NCBI RefSeq assembly: GCF_023715645.1
Contig: NZ_JAMBOP010000020.1
Location: forward strand, 20,205-84,204
DNA: 64,000 nt
Direction of reading: 5' to 3'
DNA from: Bacillus cytotoxicus
GTDB lineage: Bacteria; Bacillota; Bacilli; Bacillales; Bacillaceae_G
Below the pieces are notes generated by a model. It had not been told where the DNA came from. It worked only from the letters and a program-made list of their open reading frames with translations, and did not search any database. Positions 17,454 through 25,784 of this stretch are shown here, one piece after another (the stretch's first letter is position 1; each line of letters begins with the position of its first letter). The position numbers and the translations under genes were made by a program.

Positions 17454-17465
17454 GTTCTTATGAAC
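17454..17465. promoter_or_regulatory. operator half of a repeated site, GTTCTTATGAAC
   Basis: Near-palindromic 12-mer GTTCTTATGAAC. Its exact reverse complement occurs at 17586. It lies in the divergent region between the secreted-protein gene and the DUF1836 regulator. Confidence 0.5.
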
Positions 17466-17554
17466 CTATTATATGAACTTTTAAAAGAATAATCAAGAGT
17501 TATTTATTAAAATTATTAACTTAACTAACTACAAGAACAATCGTGAAAATACAA

Positions 17555-17597
17555 TTGACTTTATATAGAACAATGCATAATATAAGTTCATAAGAAC
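17555..17597 (+). promoter_or_regulatory. promoter with overlapping operator for the DUF1836 gene
   Basis: TTGACT at 17555, a 17-base spacer, TAATAT at 17578, then GTTCATAAGAAC at 17586-17597 across the expected start of transcription. A regulator binding here would block transcription; autoregulation by the DUF1836 protein is the simplest inference. Confidence 0.55.
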
Positions 17598-17621
17598 CTT
17601 TATATCATTGGAGGTGAAAAA

Positions 17622-18383
17622 ATGGAAACATTTCAACTCACACGAAGCGAAATGGGACTGCTCCTTCTTTCCCTTAGAGGATGGAATACAAAAAAGCCTC
17701 TTGCTATTTTACAAGAAGCCTGGGCAAAGTCGCATAAACAAGATATTGAAAGCGGTCAAAGTTTTACAGCAATTATTGCAACTGCACTAGCACCTATTTT
17801 CGAGAAACTTATTAAAATCGAAGAAACGGATATTGGATTCTCATTAAACGAAATTGTAGCTCTAGGAAATCAAATTGAAAATACTAATTTTTCTATTACA
17901 GCACTGCAAAATTGGGTGAAACGTGATATAAAAGAAATGATTGGTTCTCCGCAAAAGGGGAAAAAATATTCAATTGAACAAGCGGCCTTATTATTTATTG
18001 TAGAAGATTTAAAAACAGCGCTCGATTTTGAATCCATTCGAAAGTTGCTAAAACTTATTGTTAATGATCCTGCAGATCGCACTGATGATTTAATTAATCC
18101 TATTCAATTATATGTTTGTTACTCTTCTCTATTTGAACAATTAAATCAACAAGGTTTCGTTCAATTAAATACACATAATACAATGCATACGATTGAACAA
18201 ACCATTAAAGAAAAAGCCGATGAGTTGGCAGCTGAAATTGAGCATATAAACAAAGAACAACGCGAAGCCATTCGAAATGCCATTGTTATTGCAACGTTAT
18301 CTGTTCATACTGCTTATGTACAAAGATTAGCGAAGCGCTACTTATCAGCTACGTTGTTTTTACAACACTTAAATGTGAATTAA
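17622..18383 (+). CDS. DUF1836-type HTH protein
   Basis: 253 residues. The central region FSLNEIVALGNQIENTNFSI followed by TALQNWVKRDIKEM and KKYSIEQAALLFIVEDLKTA looks like the DUF1836 domain, a MerR-related helix-turn-helix. The C-terminal half is helical, rich in Glu/Lys/Ala (KADELAAEIEHINKEQREAI). GGAGGTG precedes the ATG. Likely a DNA-binding regulator; the paired GTTCwTAwGAAC sites upstream are consistent with that. The ligand is unknown. Confidence 0.6.
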   Translation: METFQLTRSEMGLLLLSLRGWNTKKPLAILQEAWAKSHKQDIESGQSFTAIIATALAPIFEKLIKIEETDIGFSLNEIVALGNQIENTNFSITALQNWVKRDIKEMIGSPQKGKKYSIEQAALLFIVEDLKTALDFESIRKLLKLIVNDPADRTDDLINPIQLYVCYSSLFEQLNQQGFVQLNTHNTMHTIEQTIKEKADELAAEIEHINKEQREAIRNAIVIATLSVHTAYVQRLAKRYLSATLFLQHLNVN

Positions 18384-18391
18384 ACGTTCAC

Positions 18392-18437
18392 AAACCGCAT
18401 ATAACCGATAATAAATATTATCAGTTATATGCGGTTT
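18392..18437. terminator. bidirectional terminator overlapping the end of the MFS gene
   Basis: AAACCGCATATAAC pairs with GTTATATGCGGTTT; the last codons and stop of the minus-strand MFS gene lie inside the stem. Confidence 0.8.
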
Positions 18438-18969
18438 TGTTGTTTGTCCGCCAAAGTACGATACCACTTATCATATATAAAATAGAAGCGACATAAAAAA
18501 TCGTTCCAATCGTTAAAAAATCCACTAAATATCCTGTTAAAATAATAGCGATTGCTGCTCCTAAAGATGTCCAAACATGATATTTTCCGATTTCATACCC
18601 AGCACCTTGCCGTTCTACTTTTCGTGCAAGCGATGTTTTTTCTGCATTTTTTTGCATAGCTCCTAGCAATCCCATCAAAATTTGCAAAATATATACATGC
18701 CAAACTTCTGTAGCGATTGGAAAGCATAGCATTAAAACAGCCATTGACCAGGAATATACGATTAACAGTTTTTTATCACCGAACCGATCAGAAACCTTAC
18801 CGATTAAAGGATAAGAAAGCGCTGATGTTAATGCGAATAAACCATATGCCCAGCCAAATTGTGAAAAGCTGTTTCCGACATTTCTTAGTAACAATACATA
18901 AAAAGGAAATACCATACTCCCTGCCATCATGATGAGGCTCTGTGAAACAACAAATCTTTTATATGTCAT
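18421..18969 (-). CDS. half-length MFS transporter (6 TM)
   Basis: 182 residues with about six transmembrane helices and the MFS loop motif GKVSDRFGDKKLL near residue 56, corresponding to the N-terminal half of a 12-TM major facilitator. The reading frame stops inside a terminator hairpin, so the second half has probably been lost by deletion, unless the protein works as a dimer. The ATG overlaps the stop of the FAD-linked oxidase gene (ATGA), so both are translated from one message. Confidence 0.6.
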   Translation of the reverse strand: MTYKRFVVSQSLIMMAGSMVFPFYVLLLRNVGNSFSQFGWAYGLFALTSALSYPLIGKVSDRFGDKKLLIVYSWSMAVLMLCFPIATEVWHVYILQILMGLLGAMQKNAEKTSLARKVERQGAGYEIGKYHVWTSLGAAIAIILTGYLVDFLTIGTIFYVASILYMISGIVLWRTNNKTAYN

Positions 18970-20402
18970 TGACCATACTCCTTATAAAATAAATTAATAA
19001 ACCGTTCTTGCGGATCATATTCCCTCTTTTTTTGGAAAAACTCATTGGAACGCGAGTATGCTTTTTGTAGCTGTTGTTTTTCCGGATATTGATAATACGG
19101 CAAATAGTAGCTTCCATCATGTTGTAAAGTCACGTTTATCATCTTTTGAATTACTTTTTTCGTTTTTTCTACTTCTTCCTCAGAACGTCCTTGATTAATA
19201 AGAAGAACAAGAGCAAACATGTCCTCTTTTGCATATGATAAAACCGCATTTTCATTTTTTGTAACATATCGAATTGTAATATTAAGAAGATTTAATTCTT
19301 CATGTTCTAACACGTCTCTTAAGTCATCTATATACGTAGAAAAGTGATTTACTGGAATAAAGTACTCTTGTAAAACTTCTGTTTGATTCGGATTTTCATA
19401 TTCCATAAAAGCACTATCTGATCTCATGACGTTATTTCGAGTTTCAAAAGATCCATTCGTACGTTCAAAATATTTCTTTTGGATATTCCAAAAGAAAGTT
19501 TTCCCCTTGTCACTATATCTGGATAACCCAAGAAAAAACTTTGGCAAGGCAACATTCGTTTCTTCTATTAAGGTACTATATTGCTCGCGCTTTTCTTGAT
19601 TCTTAGCGAAAACGTAATTTGTCACATACATCTCTCGCAAAAATGAATCTGGTGCAACAGAAATACGAGCCAAATGCATACGAACCCCTTCATCACCTTC
19701 AACATGTTTCTTGAAATAGGAAGTATATTCATGATAATCTAACGTTTTAGTTCGTATTTGATATAGTTCGTCTTCCGTTAACTTTAATGTTACATCTAGA
19801 ATAACTCCGAATAGACCATATCCACCTATTACTAAAGAGAATAACTCTGCATTTTCATTTCTACTAACATTTTTAATATTGCCGTCTGCCATTAATAATC
19901 GAAATGAATCAACTGTATCTATCAATGCATCATGACGAATATCTCGTCCGTGTACATTTGCACTTAAAGAACCACCAATAGTAAAGATATTTTGCGATTG
20001 CATCACTTGAATCGCAAGACCATATGGATTAATTACTTTTTGAATGTCATTCCACGTTGCACCGCTCTGTACTCTTATTTTTTTTTGCTCTGGATTGAAC
20101 TCCAATATTTTATTGTAACTTTTCATATCCAAAACAGTGCCATTTGGATAATATGTATGTCCCCCTTGCGTATGTTGCATCCCCGCAATAGAGAGTTTTT
20201 CATTTGAAGTATTTGCATCTCGAACCATTTGTTGCAATTCCTTTGTATCTTCAACAGTCTCTATTCGCTTAACTTTCGTCGGAAGAAGCCGCCCTGCATC
20301 GGCTATTACAGGCTGAGATAGTTGTTTTGTATATGTATGAATAGAGACCGTTAATAAACTTGTATATATTACTACAAAAATAATTATTTTACCTTTTTTC
20401 AA
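18966..20402 (-). CDS. membrane-anchored FAD-binding (PCMH-type) oxidoreductase
   Basis: About 478 residues. An N-terminal hydrophobic anchor (IIIFVVIYTSLLTVSI) precedes an FAD-binding PCMH domain: SIAGMQHTQGGHTYYPNGTV near 75, VQSGATWNDIQKVI near 113, and TIGGSLSANVHGRD near 142. This resembles D-arabinono/gulono-lactone oxidase and other VAO-type enzymes. TTG at 20402 is chosen because GGGGGAGGATAAA lies just before it. A 36-bp near-perfect palindrome sits immediately upstream. Substrate unknown. Confidence 0.75.
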   Translation of the reverse strand: MKKGKIIIFVVIYTSLLTVSIHTYTKQLSQPVIADAGRLLPTKVKRIETVEDTKELQQMVRDANTSNEKLSIAGMQHTQGGHTYYPNGTVLDMKSYNKILEFNPEQKKIRVQSGATWNDIQKVINPYGLAIQVMQSQNIFTIGGSLSANVHGRDIRHDALIDTVDSFRLLMADGNIKNVSRNENAELFSLVIGGYGLFGVILDVTLKLTEDELYQIRTKTLDYHEYTSYFKKHVEGDEGVRMHLARISVAPDSFLREMYVTNYVFAKNQEKREQYSTLIEETNVALPKFFLGLSRYSDKGKTFFWNIQKKYFERTNGSFETRNNVMRSDSAFMEYENPNQTEVLQEYFIPVNHFSTYIDDLRDVLEHEELNLLNITIRYVTKNENAVLSYAKEDMFALVLLINQGRSEEEVEKTKKVIQKMINVTLQHDGSYYLPYYQYPEKQQLQKAYSRSNEFFQKKREYDPQERFINLFYKEYGQ

Positions 20403-20414
20403 TTTATCCTCCCC

Positions 20415-20450
20415 CTTCAATTAAAGTGTAATATTACACCTTAATTGAAG
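20415..20450. promoter_or_regulatory. 36-bp near-perfect palindrome before the FAD oxidase gene
   Basis: Outer arms CTTCAATTAA / TTAATTGAAG and core GTGTAATATTACAC; only one mismatched pair in 36 bases. It lies 13 bases upstream of the TTG start and touches the ribosome binding site, so it could be an operator or an mRNA stem hiding the site. Confidence 0.6.
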
Positions 20451-20533
20451 TGTAGCATTAATCTCTACATATAGAAAGCTATATTTTCATTCGTGCTTAC
20501 ATCTTGTAACCTATAAATAGCAGAACAAATAAA

Positions 20534-20562
20534 AAATCAGCACTTATAATAAGTACTGATTT
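20534..20562 (-). terminator. intrinsic terminator after truncated DJ-1 gene
   Basis: AAATCAGCACTTA pairs with AAGTACTGATTT (imperfect); T-run on the minus strand. Confidence 0.7.
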
Positions 20563-20573
20563 TCTATAAAAAT

Positions 20574-20891
20574 TCATTTCGTTCTTCTCCATACCGTACC
20601 TCTTTTTTCAACGAAATACGCACCTTTTTCCGCTTCTATTCGCGCTCCTTTCTCACCTTTATGATTCCATCCTCCTCCTGGTACTATTAAAATATCTGGA
20701 CAATTGTCTTCACTAAGAAAATGCTCCACTTCAACTTTCAAACCATAAAATCCAGTCACCGACTTCAAATGCAATGAGACCATTTTCACATCGAAATTCG
20801 CTCCAAATTCATTTGCCCGTCTTAATACTTCATAAGGTCCTATCGCATCTAATTCGTCAAATCCATCAAATAATACGATTTGAATATTCAT
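20574..20891 (-). pseudogene. truncated DJ-1/PfpI family gene
   Basis: The ATG at 20891 with AGGGAT upstream begins MNIQIVLFDGFDELDAIGPYE, a typical DJ-1/PfpI start, and the frame continues to ILIVPGGGWNHKGEKGARIE. It then ends after about 105 residues with EKRGTVWRRTK, while intact members run to about 190 and carry a nucleophile Cys in an AxCTG elbow. That elbow and all later parts are absent, so the protein is probably inactive. Confidence 0.65.
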
Positions 20892-21190
20892 TGCTATCCC
20901 TACACTTATAACAAAAATTATAAACGAGTTAGCGAAATAATCACATAATATTATCTTTATCAAGTTGTATAAGAAAGTGTTATCAATTCTTTTTTATTTA
21001 AATTTCTAATGCATAAAATTATTATGTAAACTGATTATAGTTTAAATTTAACCAATTAAATTTAAAGTCCTCACAAGATTCATTACAGTTCTTTACGATA
21101 TTCCGGACTTATCATATTACTCACTTCATTATCTTCTCTTAAAAACGAATCTGAAAGGTCACTTTTTATAGCATTTGGATATTTTTGTAT
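20892..21190. other. AT-rich intergenic DNA without recognisable gene
   Basis: Very AT-rich with AAATTTAAA-like words (GTTTAAATTTAACC, AATTAAATTTAAAG near 21040-21070). Nothing else recognised. It forms the left flank of the recombinase block. Confidence 0.4.
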
Positions 21191-21224
21191 AAAAAAGGCT
21201 TATCTACAATATGATAAGCCTTTT
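21191..21224. terminator. intrinsic terminator of the double-HTH gene
   Basis: AAAAGGCTTATC pairs with GATAAGCCTTTT; the stop codon of the minus-strand gene abuts the stem. Confidence 0.8.
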
Positions 21225-22194
21225 AGTTTTTCATCATATACCGATCTAATTTTTCGCGAATTGCAGAAGTAATAAATTCTTCAATTGAAATTTTTTCTTC
21301 GGTTACAATGCTTGAGATGGATTGATACTCTGATGAAGATAGTATTATGCTTTTTGTCACACTATTGCTATCTAAATAAATATTATTATTTGGTCGTTTT
21401 GCTAATTTTCCTTCTATTATATATGGCATAAGAGAGTCGATCCACTCTTGTTGAAATTGCAAAGGAACTTGAATGAGCGATTGACGAATTTCAATAATCC
21501 AAAAATTGTGTTCTTCTGAAATTCGAATGTTTCGTGGTGATACATATTGCAATAAGAAATCCATCCGCTGAAAAATATCGCTTCGTAAATTGTGTGTTTT
21601 CAAAAAACGAAACTTCACGAATTTTTGATGGTGGCTTCGCGGTTTGTCTGATAATTGGTATGCCGCAAAAAAGCCCCCTTCTTTTGCCTGCTGCAATGTC
21701 ATCTCATTTCCAAATTCATCTGTTACGATAAGATCTCCCCGTTTTGGAATAGAAGTTATGCGAGCAATTGTATTCCCTTGTATGAATTTTTGAAATAAAA
21801 CCACATTATATTTCCGAGAATATGTATACAGATTATTAGAATTATCTAATTTTTCAACAAGATTCTTTACATCGTCCTCTTGTACAAACTTTGTTTCTTT
21901 ATTTCTATGCATTTGAATTGTATAGGATAATTCCCCTTCTTCAATCCATTTCCATAATTGATACATACTAATATGAAACTGTTTACTCGCTTGGTTTACT
22001 GTCATTCCTTCTATATGTAACTGTGATTGTAATGCAGTAACTTCATTTTTTTGAAACAAAAAACTTCCATCTAATCGCCATGTGTCTTTATTAATTGGCG
22101 TTAATTTATTTTCCTTCATCAATTTCTTAAATGTGAAATTTGAAATACATAAAAATTCTTTTACCTCATTTGTATCCATATATTGATCGTACAT
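21223..22194 (-). CDS. double HTH (excisionase-like) plus RHH-like DNA-binding protein
   Basis: 323 residues. Two excisionase/MerR-like helix-turn-helix segments are visible: MDTNEVKEFLCISNFTFKKL near 6 and GMTVNQASKQFHISMYQLWK near 63. The extreme C-terminus (IILSSSEYQSISSIVTEEKI then SIEEFITSAIREKL) has the spacing of a ribbon-helix-helix unit. The middle (60-250) is unrecognised. The ATG has AGAAAGGA nine bases upstream. It is divergent from a tyrosine recombinase, so it could be a recombination directionality factor or a repressor of the recombinase. Confidence 0.55.
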   Translation of the reverse strand: MYDQYMDTNEVKEFLCISNFTFKKLMKENKLTPINKDTWRLDGSFLFQKNEVTALQSQLHIEGMTVNQASKQFHISMYQLWKWIEEGELSYTIQMHRNKETKFVQEDDVKNLVEKLDNSNNLYTYSRKYNVVLFQKFIQGNTIARITSIPKRGDLIVTDEFGNEMTLQQAKEGGFFAAYQLSDKPRSHHQKFVKFRFLKTHNLRSDIFQRMDFLLQYVSPRNIRISEEHNFWIIEIRQSLIQVPLQFQQEWIDSLMPYIIEGKLAKRPNNNIYLDSNSVTKSIILSSSEYQSISSIVTEEKISIEEFITSAIREKLDRYMMKN

Positions 22195-22345
22195 AAAAAT
22201 AAATCCTTTCTAATTAAAACTAAATATAATTTATATAAAAATGGAAATTTAAAAACAAATGTCTTATAGTATGAATTAATTATATCACACAATAATACGA
22301 AACTATAATCATAATATATAATGAACATAAATTCCTTTTGTTTTT

Positions 22346-22394
22346 AAATTAAATTTTATATTAATTTGATTCGACTAATAAAAATTAAATTTTA
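22346..22394. repeat. 13-bp direct repeat near the recombinase
   Basis: AAATTAAATTTTA at 22346-22358 and again at 22382-22394, spaced 36 bases start to start. Related AATTTAAA words also occur at about 22240, 22468 and 24010, that is, in each spacer of this block. Confidence 0.45.
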
Positions 22395-22407
22395 GATGTA
22401 GATATTA

Positions 22408-22438
22408 AACCATAGAAAATGTGTGATTTTCTATGGTT
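22408..22438. promoter_or_regulatory. lox/dif-shaped dyad: 12-bp arms, 7-bp spacer
   Basis: Perfect arms AACCATAGAAAA (22408-22419) and TTTTCTATGGTT (22427-22438) flank TGTGTGA. The geometry matches core sites of tyrosine recombinases (11-13-bp arms, 6-8-bp asymmetric spacer). It is 108 bases upstream of the recombinase ATG. It lacks a following T-run on the plus strand, arguing against a simple terminator. An operator is the alternative. Confidence 0.5.
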
Positions 22439-22546
22439 AAGAATAACTATTGAATTTTATGTGAATAAAATTTAAAATAAAGTATAGATATAATTTATTT
22501 TCTTTCAATCATACTAAAAGAGAAATAAATAAGGACTTGATATTAA

Positions 22547-23698
22547 ATGAAATTTAATGTTTTACCAGTTCATAATCAACATTCGTTATTAAATAATAAA
22601 GAAAAATTTGCACATACGATTGCGGTATGGAACGAAGATTTTTTAAAGAAAGCTGAAGATCGAAAAGAAGAAAATGAACGTCAACATACATACTCATATG
22701 AAGGTTTTTCTGATGAAGAAATTTTGTACTATTATTTAAATCGACAAACGCATTTTGATAAAGAAAAACGAGTGAAAGATACATCTCGTCTTCTCTATTC
22801 TAGAGATTTATCACAATTCTATCTTTTTATTAAAGAGCATATTGAATTTTTACAAATGGATGTGGAACATTTCATAGAGGGGAAAGTTTGGGTTAATTTA
22901 CGAAAACGACATATTCGTAATTATCAAAAGTGGCTTGCTGAAGAAGCGATTTCCTATCAATCAAAAGAAACTTATAAACCAGCAACAATAAGTAGAAAGT
23001 TACGCATTACACGTTCTTTTTTAAAGTGGTTATATGAAATTGAATATATTACAGAGCCCCTGTACATTGAGATATTAAGTACAACAATAACAAAAAAACA
23101 TAAACCAAGAAGAGAGCTATCTTATGAAGAAGTAAAACAATTGCTTTCCTATTATAAAAATAATCCTATCAATTATGCCTTACTTTCTATATTAGCAACA
23201 ACTGGTTTACGTGTTGCAGAAGTTGCGCATGCAAGATGGGAAGACTTAGAATACGATGCATTACGTGATCGTTATTATCTTTATGTAAATACAAAAGGGG
23301 ATTCTGAACGAATTGTACCCATTAATAAAGCTGTATTTGAACGAATCATTGCTTTTCGAATACGTCGCCGCTTACCAATTGAATTAGAAATCAAGCATGG
23401 CGGTACCATTTTTCAAACAAAAAATCACAAAGCATATAAAGAAAATTACCTGTCTCAATATATTACGAAGATTATAAAAGAAACAGATTTATCTTTTACA
23501 AAGAATGAGAAAATAACTCCCCATTTCTTTCGGCATTTTTATGTTCAATATTTATATGATTACAAGAAATTACCGCCGCATATTATCGCAGCAGCTGTTG
23601 GTCATAAAGATGATCGCACAACGAAAGAAAATTATTTAAAGCAACGATTAATGAAAGATCATGACGCAGGGAATTTAATTCTTGATGATGAATTTTAA
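22547..23698 (+). CDS. tyrosine recombinase/integrase
   Basis: 383 residues. An N-terminal SAM-like core-binding region (LLYSRDLSQFYLFIKEHIEF) precedes a catalytic domain with Arg in TTGLRVAEVAHARW near 224, Lys in VNTKGDSERIVPI, HFFRHFYVQYLYDY near 326 (H-x-x-R), VGHKDDRTT near 350 (His) and nucleophile Tyr in KENYLKQR near 361. All catalytic residues are present. AAGGA lies upstream of the ATG at somewhat long spacing. No cargo genes, att repeats or tRNA flank it, so it is a lone recombinase, possibly acting on the nearby dyad. Confidence 0.85.
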   Translation: MKFNVLPVHNQHSLLNNKEKFAHTIAVWNEDFLKKAEDRKEENERQHTYSYEGFSDEEILYYYLNRQTHFDKEKRVKDTSRLLYSRDLSQFYLFIKEHIEFLQMDVEHFIEGKVWVNLRKRHIRNYQKWLAEEAISYQSKETYKPATISRKLRITRSFLKWLYEIEYITEPLYIEILSTTITKKHKPRRELSYEEVKQLLSYYKNNPINYALLSILATTGLRVAEVAHARWEDLEYDALRDRYYLYVNTKGDSERIVPINKAVFERIIAFRIRRRLPIELEIKHGGTIFQTKNHKAYKENYLSQYITKIIKETDLSFTKNEKITPHFFRHFYVQYLYDYKKLPPHIIAAAVGHKDDRTTKENYLKQRLMKDHDAGNLILDDEF

Positions 23699-23702
23699 CT
23701 AT

Positions 23703-23739
23703 AAAAGAGGAAGTGCATATTTTCAGCACTCCCTCTTTT
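23703..23739. terminator. terminator between recombinase and winged-helix gene
   Basis: AAAAGAGGAAGTGC pairs with GCACTCCCTCTTTT, one mismatch, serving converging genes. Confidence 0.75.
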
Positions 23740-23756
23740 AGTTTACAGTAATTACA

Positions 23757-23987
23757 TTATATTAAACTATATCTATTTTGCTCGCGGCCTTTTCCCGTTT
23801 TCTTTACTATATAAGATTTCATAACGAGTGTTGTTAAAGAATCTACTAATGTTTTATACGATAAATTTGATAAAACAAGTAAATCATTAGTATATAGTAC
23901 TCTATGTTTTTCTAATAATAATAAAATAAGTCGTTCTGATGGCTTTAGTACCGTATCACTTTCAAGAATAAAATCAATGTTTTTCAT
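23757..23987 (-). CDS. small winged-helix protein
   Basis: 76 residues: KPSERLILLLLEKHRVLYTN, DLLVLSNLSYKTLVDSLTTL and a basic wing KKTGKGREQNRYSLI, the layout of a MarR-like winged helix without dimerisation helices. AAGGATG precedes the ATG. It ends convergently with the recombinase and probably belongs to the same block. Confidence 0.6.
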   Translation of the reverse strand: MKNIDFILESDTVLKPSERLILLLLEKHRVLYTNDLLVLSNLSYKTLVDSLTTLVMKSYIVKKTGKGREQNRYSLI

Positions 23988-24151
23988 GATATTACATCCT
24001 TAAAATAAAATTTAAACATCTAAATCTCAATATTTATTGTATTAAAATTATATAATAAAATTATTATTTTGTCTTAAAAAATATCTTTTAGTAGATATTT
24101 CATCCATAAAAAGACGAGCAATTATTGCATTTTAGTAATTTATATGAATAA

Positions 24152-24190
24152 AACAGAAAAAGCCCCTTATTATATGAGGCTTTTTCTGTT
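24152..24190 (-). terminator. intrinsic terminator of degV
   Basis: AACAGAAAAAGCC pairs with GGCTTTTTCTGTT and touches the degV stop codon. Confidence 0.8.
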
Positions 24191-25047
24191 TATACTTCAT
24201 TTAAGAAAAAAACAGCTAATGTTCCTGGACCAGCGTGTGCTCCAATAGCTGCACCAATTGAATTTACTACAAATACCTTGCAGCCAAATTTTTCGGTAAT
24301 CATTTCAATTAACATGTTTACACTTTCTAAATCATCGCCGTGTGAAATTCCAATTGTTTGATTTTCAAGACCTTTCCCTCTTGCTTCCATAATATCTATA
24401 ATCCGTTGAAAGACTTTTTTCCGGCCACGTATTTTTTCAAGCGGAATAAGTTTACCCTCTTCCACATTTAAAATTGGCTTTATATTTAATAAACCACCGA
24501 TAAACCCTGCTACTTTACTTAATCGTCCACCACGAACTAAATATTGTAAATCAGCCACTGTAAATATGTGTTCCATATGGCTCGTTATGAATGCAATACG
24601 GTTTAAAATCTCCTCTTTTGTCGCCCCGCCTTGTGCCATTTTGGCAGCTTCTATTACGACTAATCCTAGGCCAGTTGATATACATTTTGTATCAATAATT
24701 TCTAAAGAAAAATTAGGGTATGTTTCTTTTACTTCCTCTTTTACAAGAATAGAGGATTGATATGTGCCAGAGAGCTCAGAAGAAAAAGCTAAATAAATGC
24801 AGGAAATATCTTGTTTTGCGTATGTAGTAAATAATTCTTGGATTTTTTCTAAAGAAGGTAATGATGTTTTATATACTTTTCCGTCTCTCATATTTCGAAG
24901 TAAGTCAATAGGATCTAGTGTTATTCCATCAAAAAACTCATTTTCTTGTTCATCATATACACGAAGAGGAATAACCTCTATATCATAAGTATTGAGTAGT
25001 TCATGCGGTAAATCCACCGCACTATCTGTAATAATTTTTATTGTCAT
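24190..25047 (-). CDS. DegV family fatty acid-binding protein
   Basis: 285 residues starting MTIKIITDSAVDLPHELLNT. Other DegV signatures are FFDGITLDP near 38, TSLPSLEKIQELF near 62, FSSELSGTYQSS near 85 and VRGGRLSK near 165. DegV proteins bind long-chain fatty acids; FakB members present them to a fatty acid kinase. Whether this paralogue works with FakA cannot be judged here. Monocistronic. Confidence 0.85.
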   Translation of the reverse strand: MTIKIITDSAVDLPHELLNTYDIEVIPLRVYDEQENEFFDGITLDPIDLLRNMRDGKVYKTSLPSLEKIQELFTTYAKQDISCIYLAFSSELSGTYQSSILVKEEVKETYPNFSLEIIDTKCISTGLGLVVIEAAKMAQGGATKEEILNRIAFITSHMEHIFTVADLQYLVRGGRLSKVAGFIGGLLNIKPILNVEEGKLIPLEKIRGRKKVFQRIIDIMEARGKGLENQTIGISHGDDLESVNMLIEMITEKFGCKVFVVNSIGAAIGAHAGPGTLAVFFLNEV

Positions 25048-25144
25048 TGTTCGTTAAACCTCAATTCTTTTATAAATAAACATTCCAATTCATCTCTTTA
25101 AATTATATATCCAATACAAAGATTAAGAAAGTAAAAAATTTACA
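25048..25144. other. promoter-side DNA of degV
   Basis: AT-rich, no recognisable element. Confidence 0.3.
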
Positions 25145-25262
25145 TAAAACCTCATTTTTTAGGGAAAAACAAGAGCATCTCCGCGCATAGTAACGAGCAT
25201 GTTGTATTCTACATAGCAACAATCTATGTGTTAAAAAATCAATTTGTATTTATATATATTCG
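25145..25262 (+). repeat. decayed bcr1 repeat
   Basis: Keeps TTTTTTAGGGAAAAACAAGA, GCATCTCCGCGCATAG, GAGCATGTTGTATTC and TAGCAACAATCTATGTG, but the GGTCAGGGCCTTTTTCTGCC segment is deleted. Confidence 0.65.
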
Positions 25263-25433
25263 TACAAAGAAGCAACAATGACTTTTTTCTCAAGCATAGC
25301 TAAAAGATTGATAAAAACTTGTAAAATTATATTACTTTTTTCATTTATAGTGATGTTACTGTTTTATGTTTTTCATAAAAACCGTTATAATAATATATAA
25401 CCTCTTAGATTAAGAAATAAAGGAGAATAGAAT

Positions 25434-25754
25434 ATGGCTAAAATTAAAGTATACCAACCGCAAGAAGAACATGTAGATGCAGTAAAAAAAATGATAGATG
25501 TTGAGGAATTAAATCCATCAGCTACTGATTTACAAAATTTATATGCATGTGTATTAGAAACTGAAGATATGTCTTTACCTGAATCCTACATTGAAGAAGA
25601 TATATTAATCGACTCTGTTGAAGGAATGGTAAATGCTTCAGCAAATAAAGTGAAAAATTTAGGAACATATGATGTAATTGAAGTACATAATAAAGGTCAG
25701 AAATTACAAATTTTATTATTAGCAGATGAAGAATACGAAATTATTGAAGAATAA
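25434..25754 (+). CDS. hypothetical acidic protein (106 aa)
   Basis: Begins MAKIKVYQPQEEHVDAVKKM and is rich in Glu/Asp (DMSLPESYIEEDILIDSVEG), ending ILLLADEEYEIIEE. The ribosome binding site AAAGGAGAA and a downstream terminator support expression. No family is recognised and there are no membrane segments. Confidence 0.65.
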   Translation: MAKIKVYQPQEEHVDAVKKMIDVEELNPSATDLQNLYACVLETEDMSLPESYIEEDILIDSVEGMVNASANKVKNLGTYDVIEVHNKGQKLQILLLADEEYEIIEE

Positions 25755-25784
25755 TTTCAGTATATGTTTCTAAATCGTTAAAAT

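Noticed and set aside
21223-23987. Complete prophage or integrative element
   Set aside because: No structural, replication or conjugation genes, no tRNA and no long direct repeats flank the recombinase.
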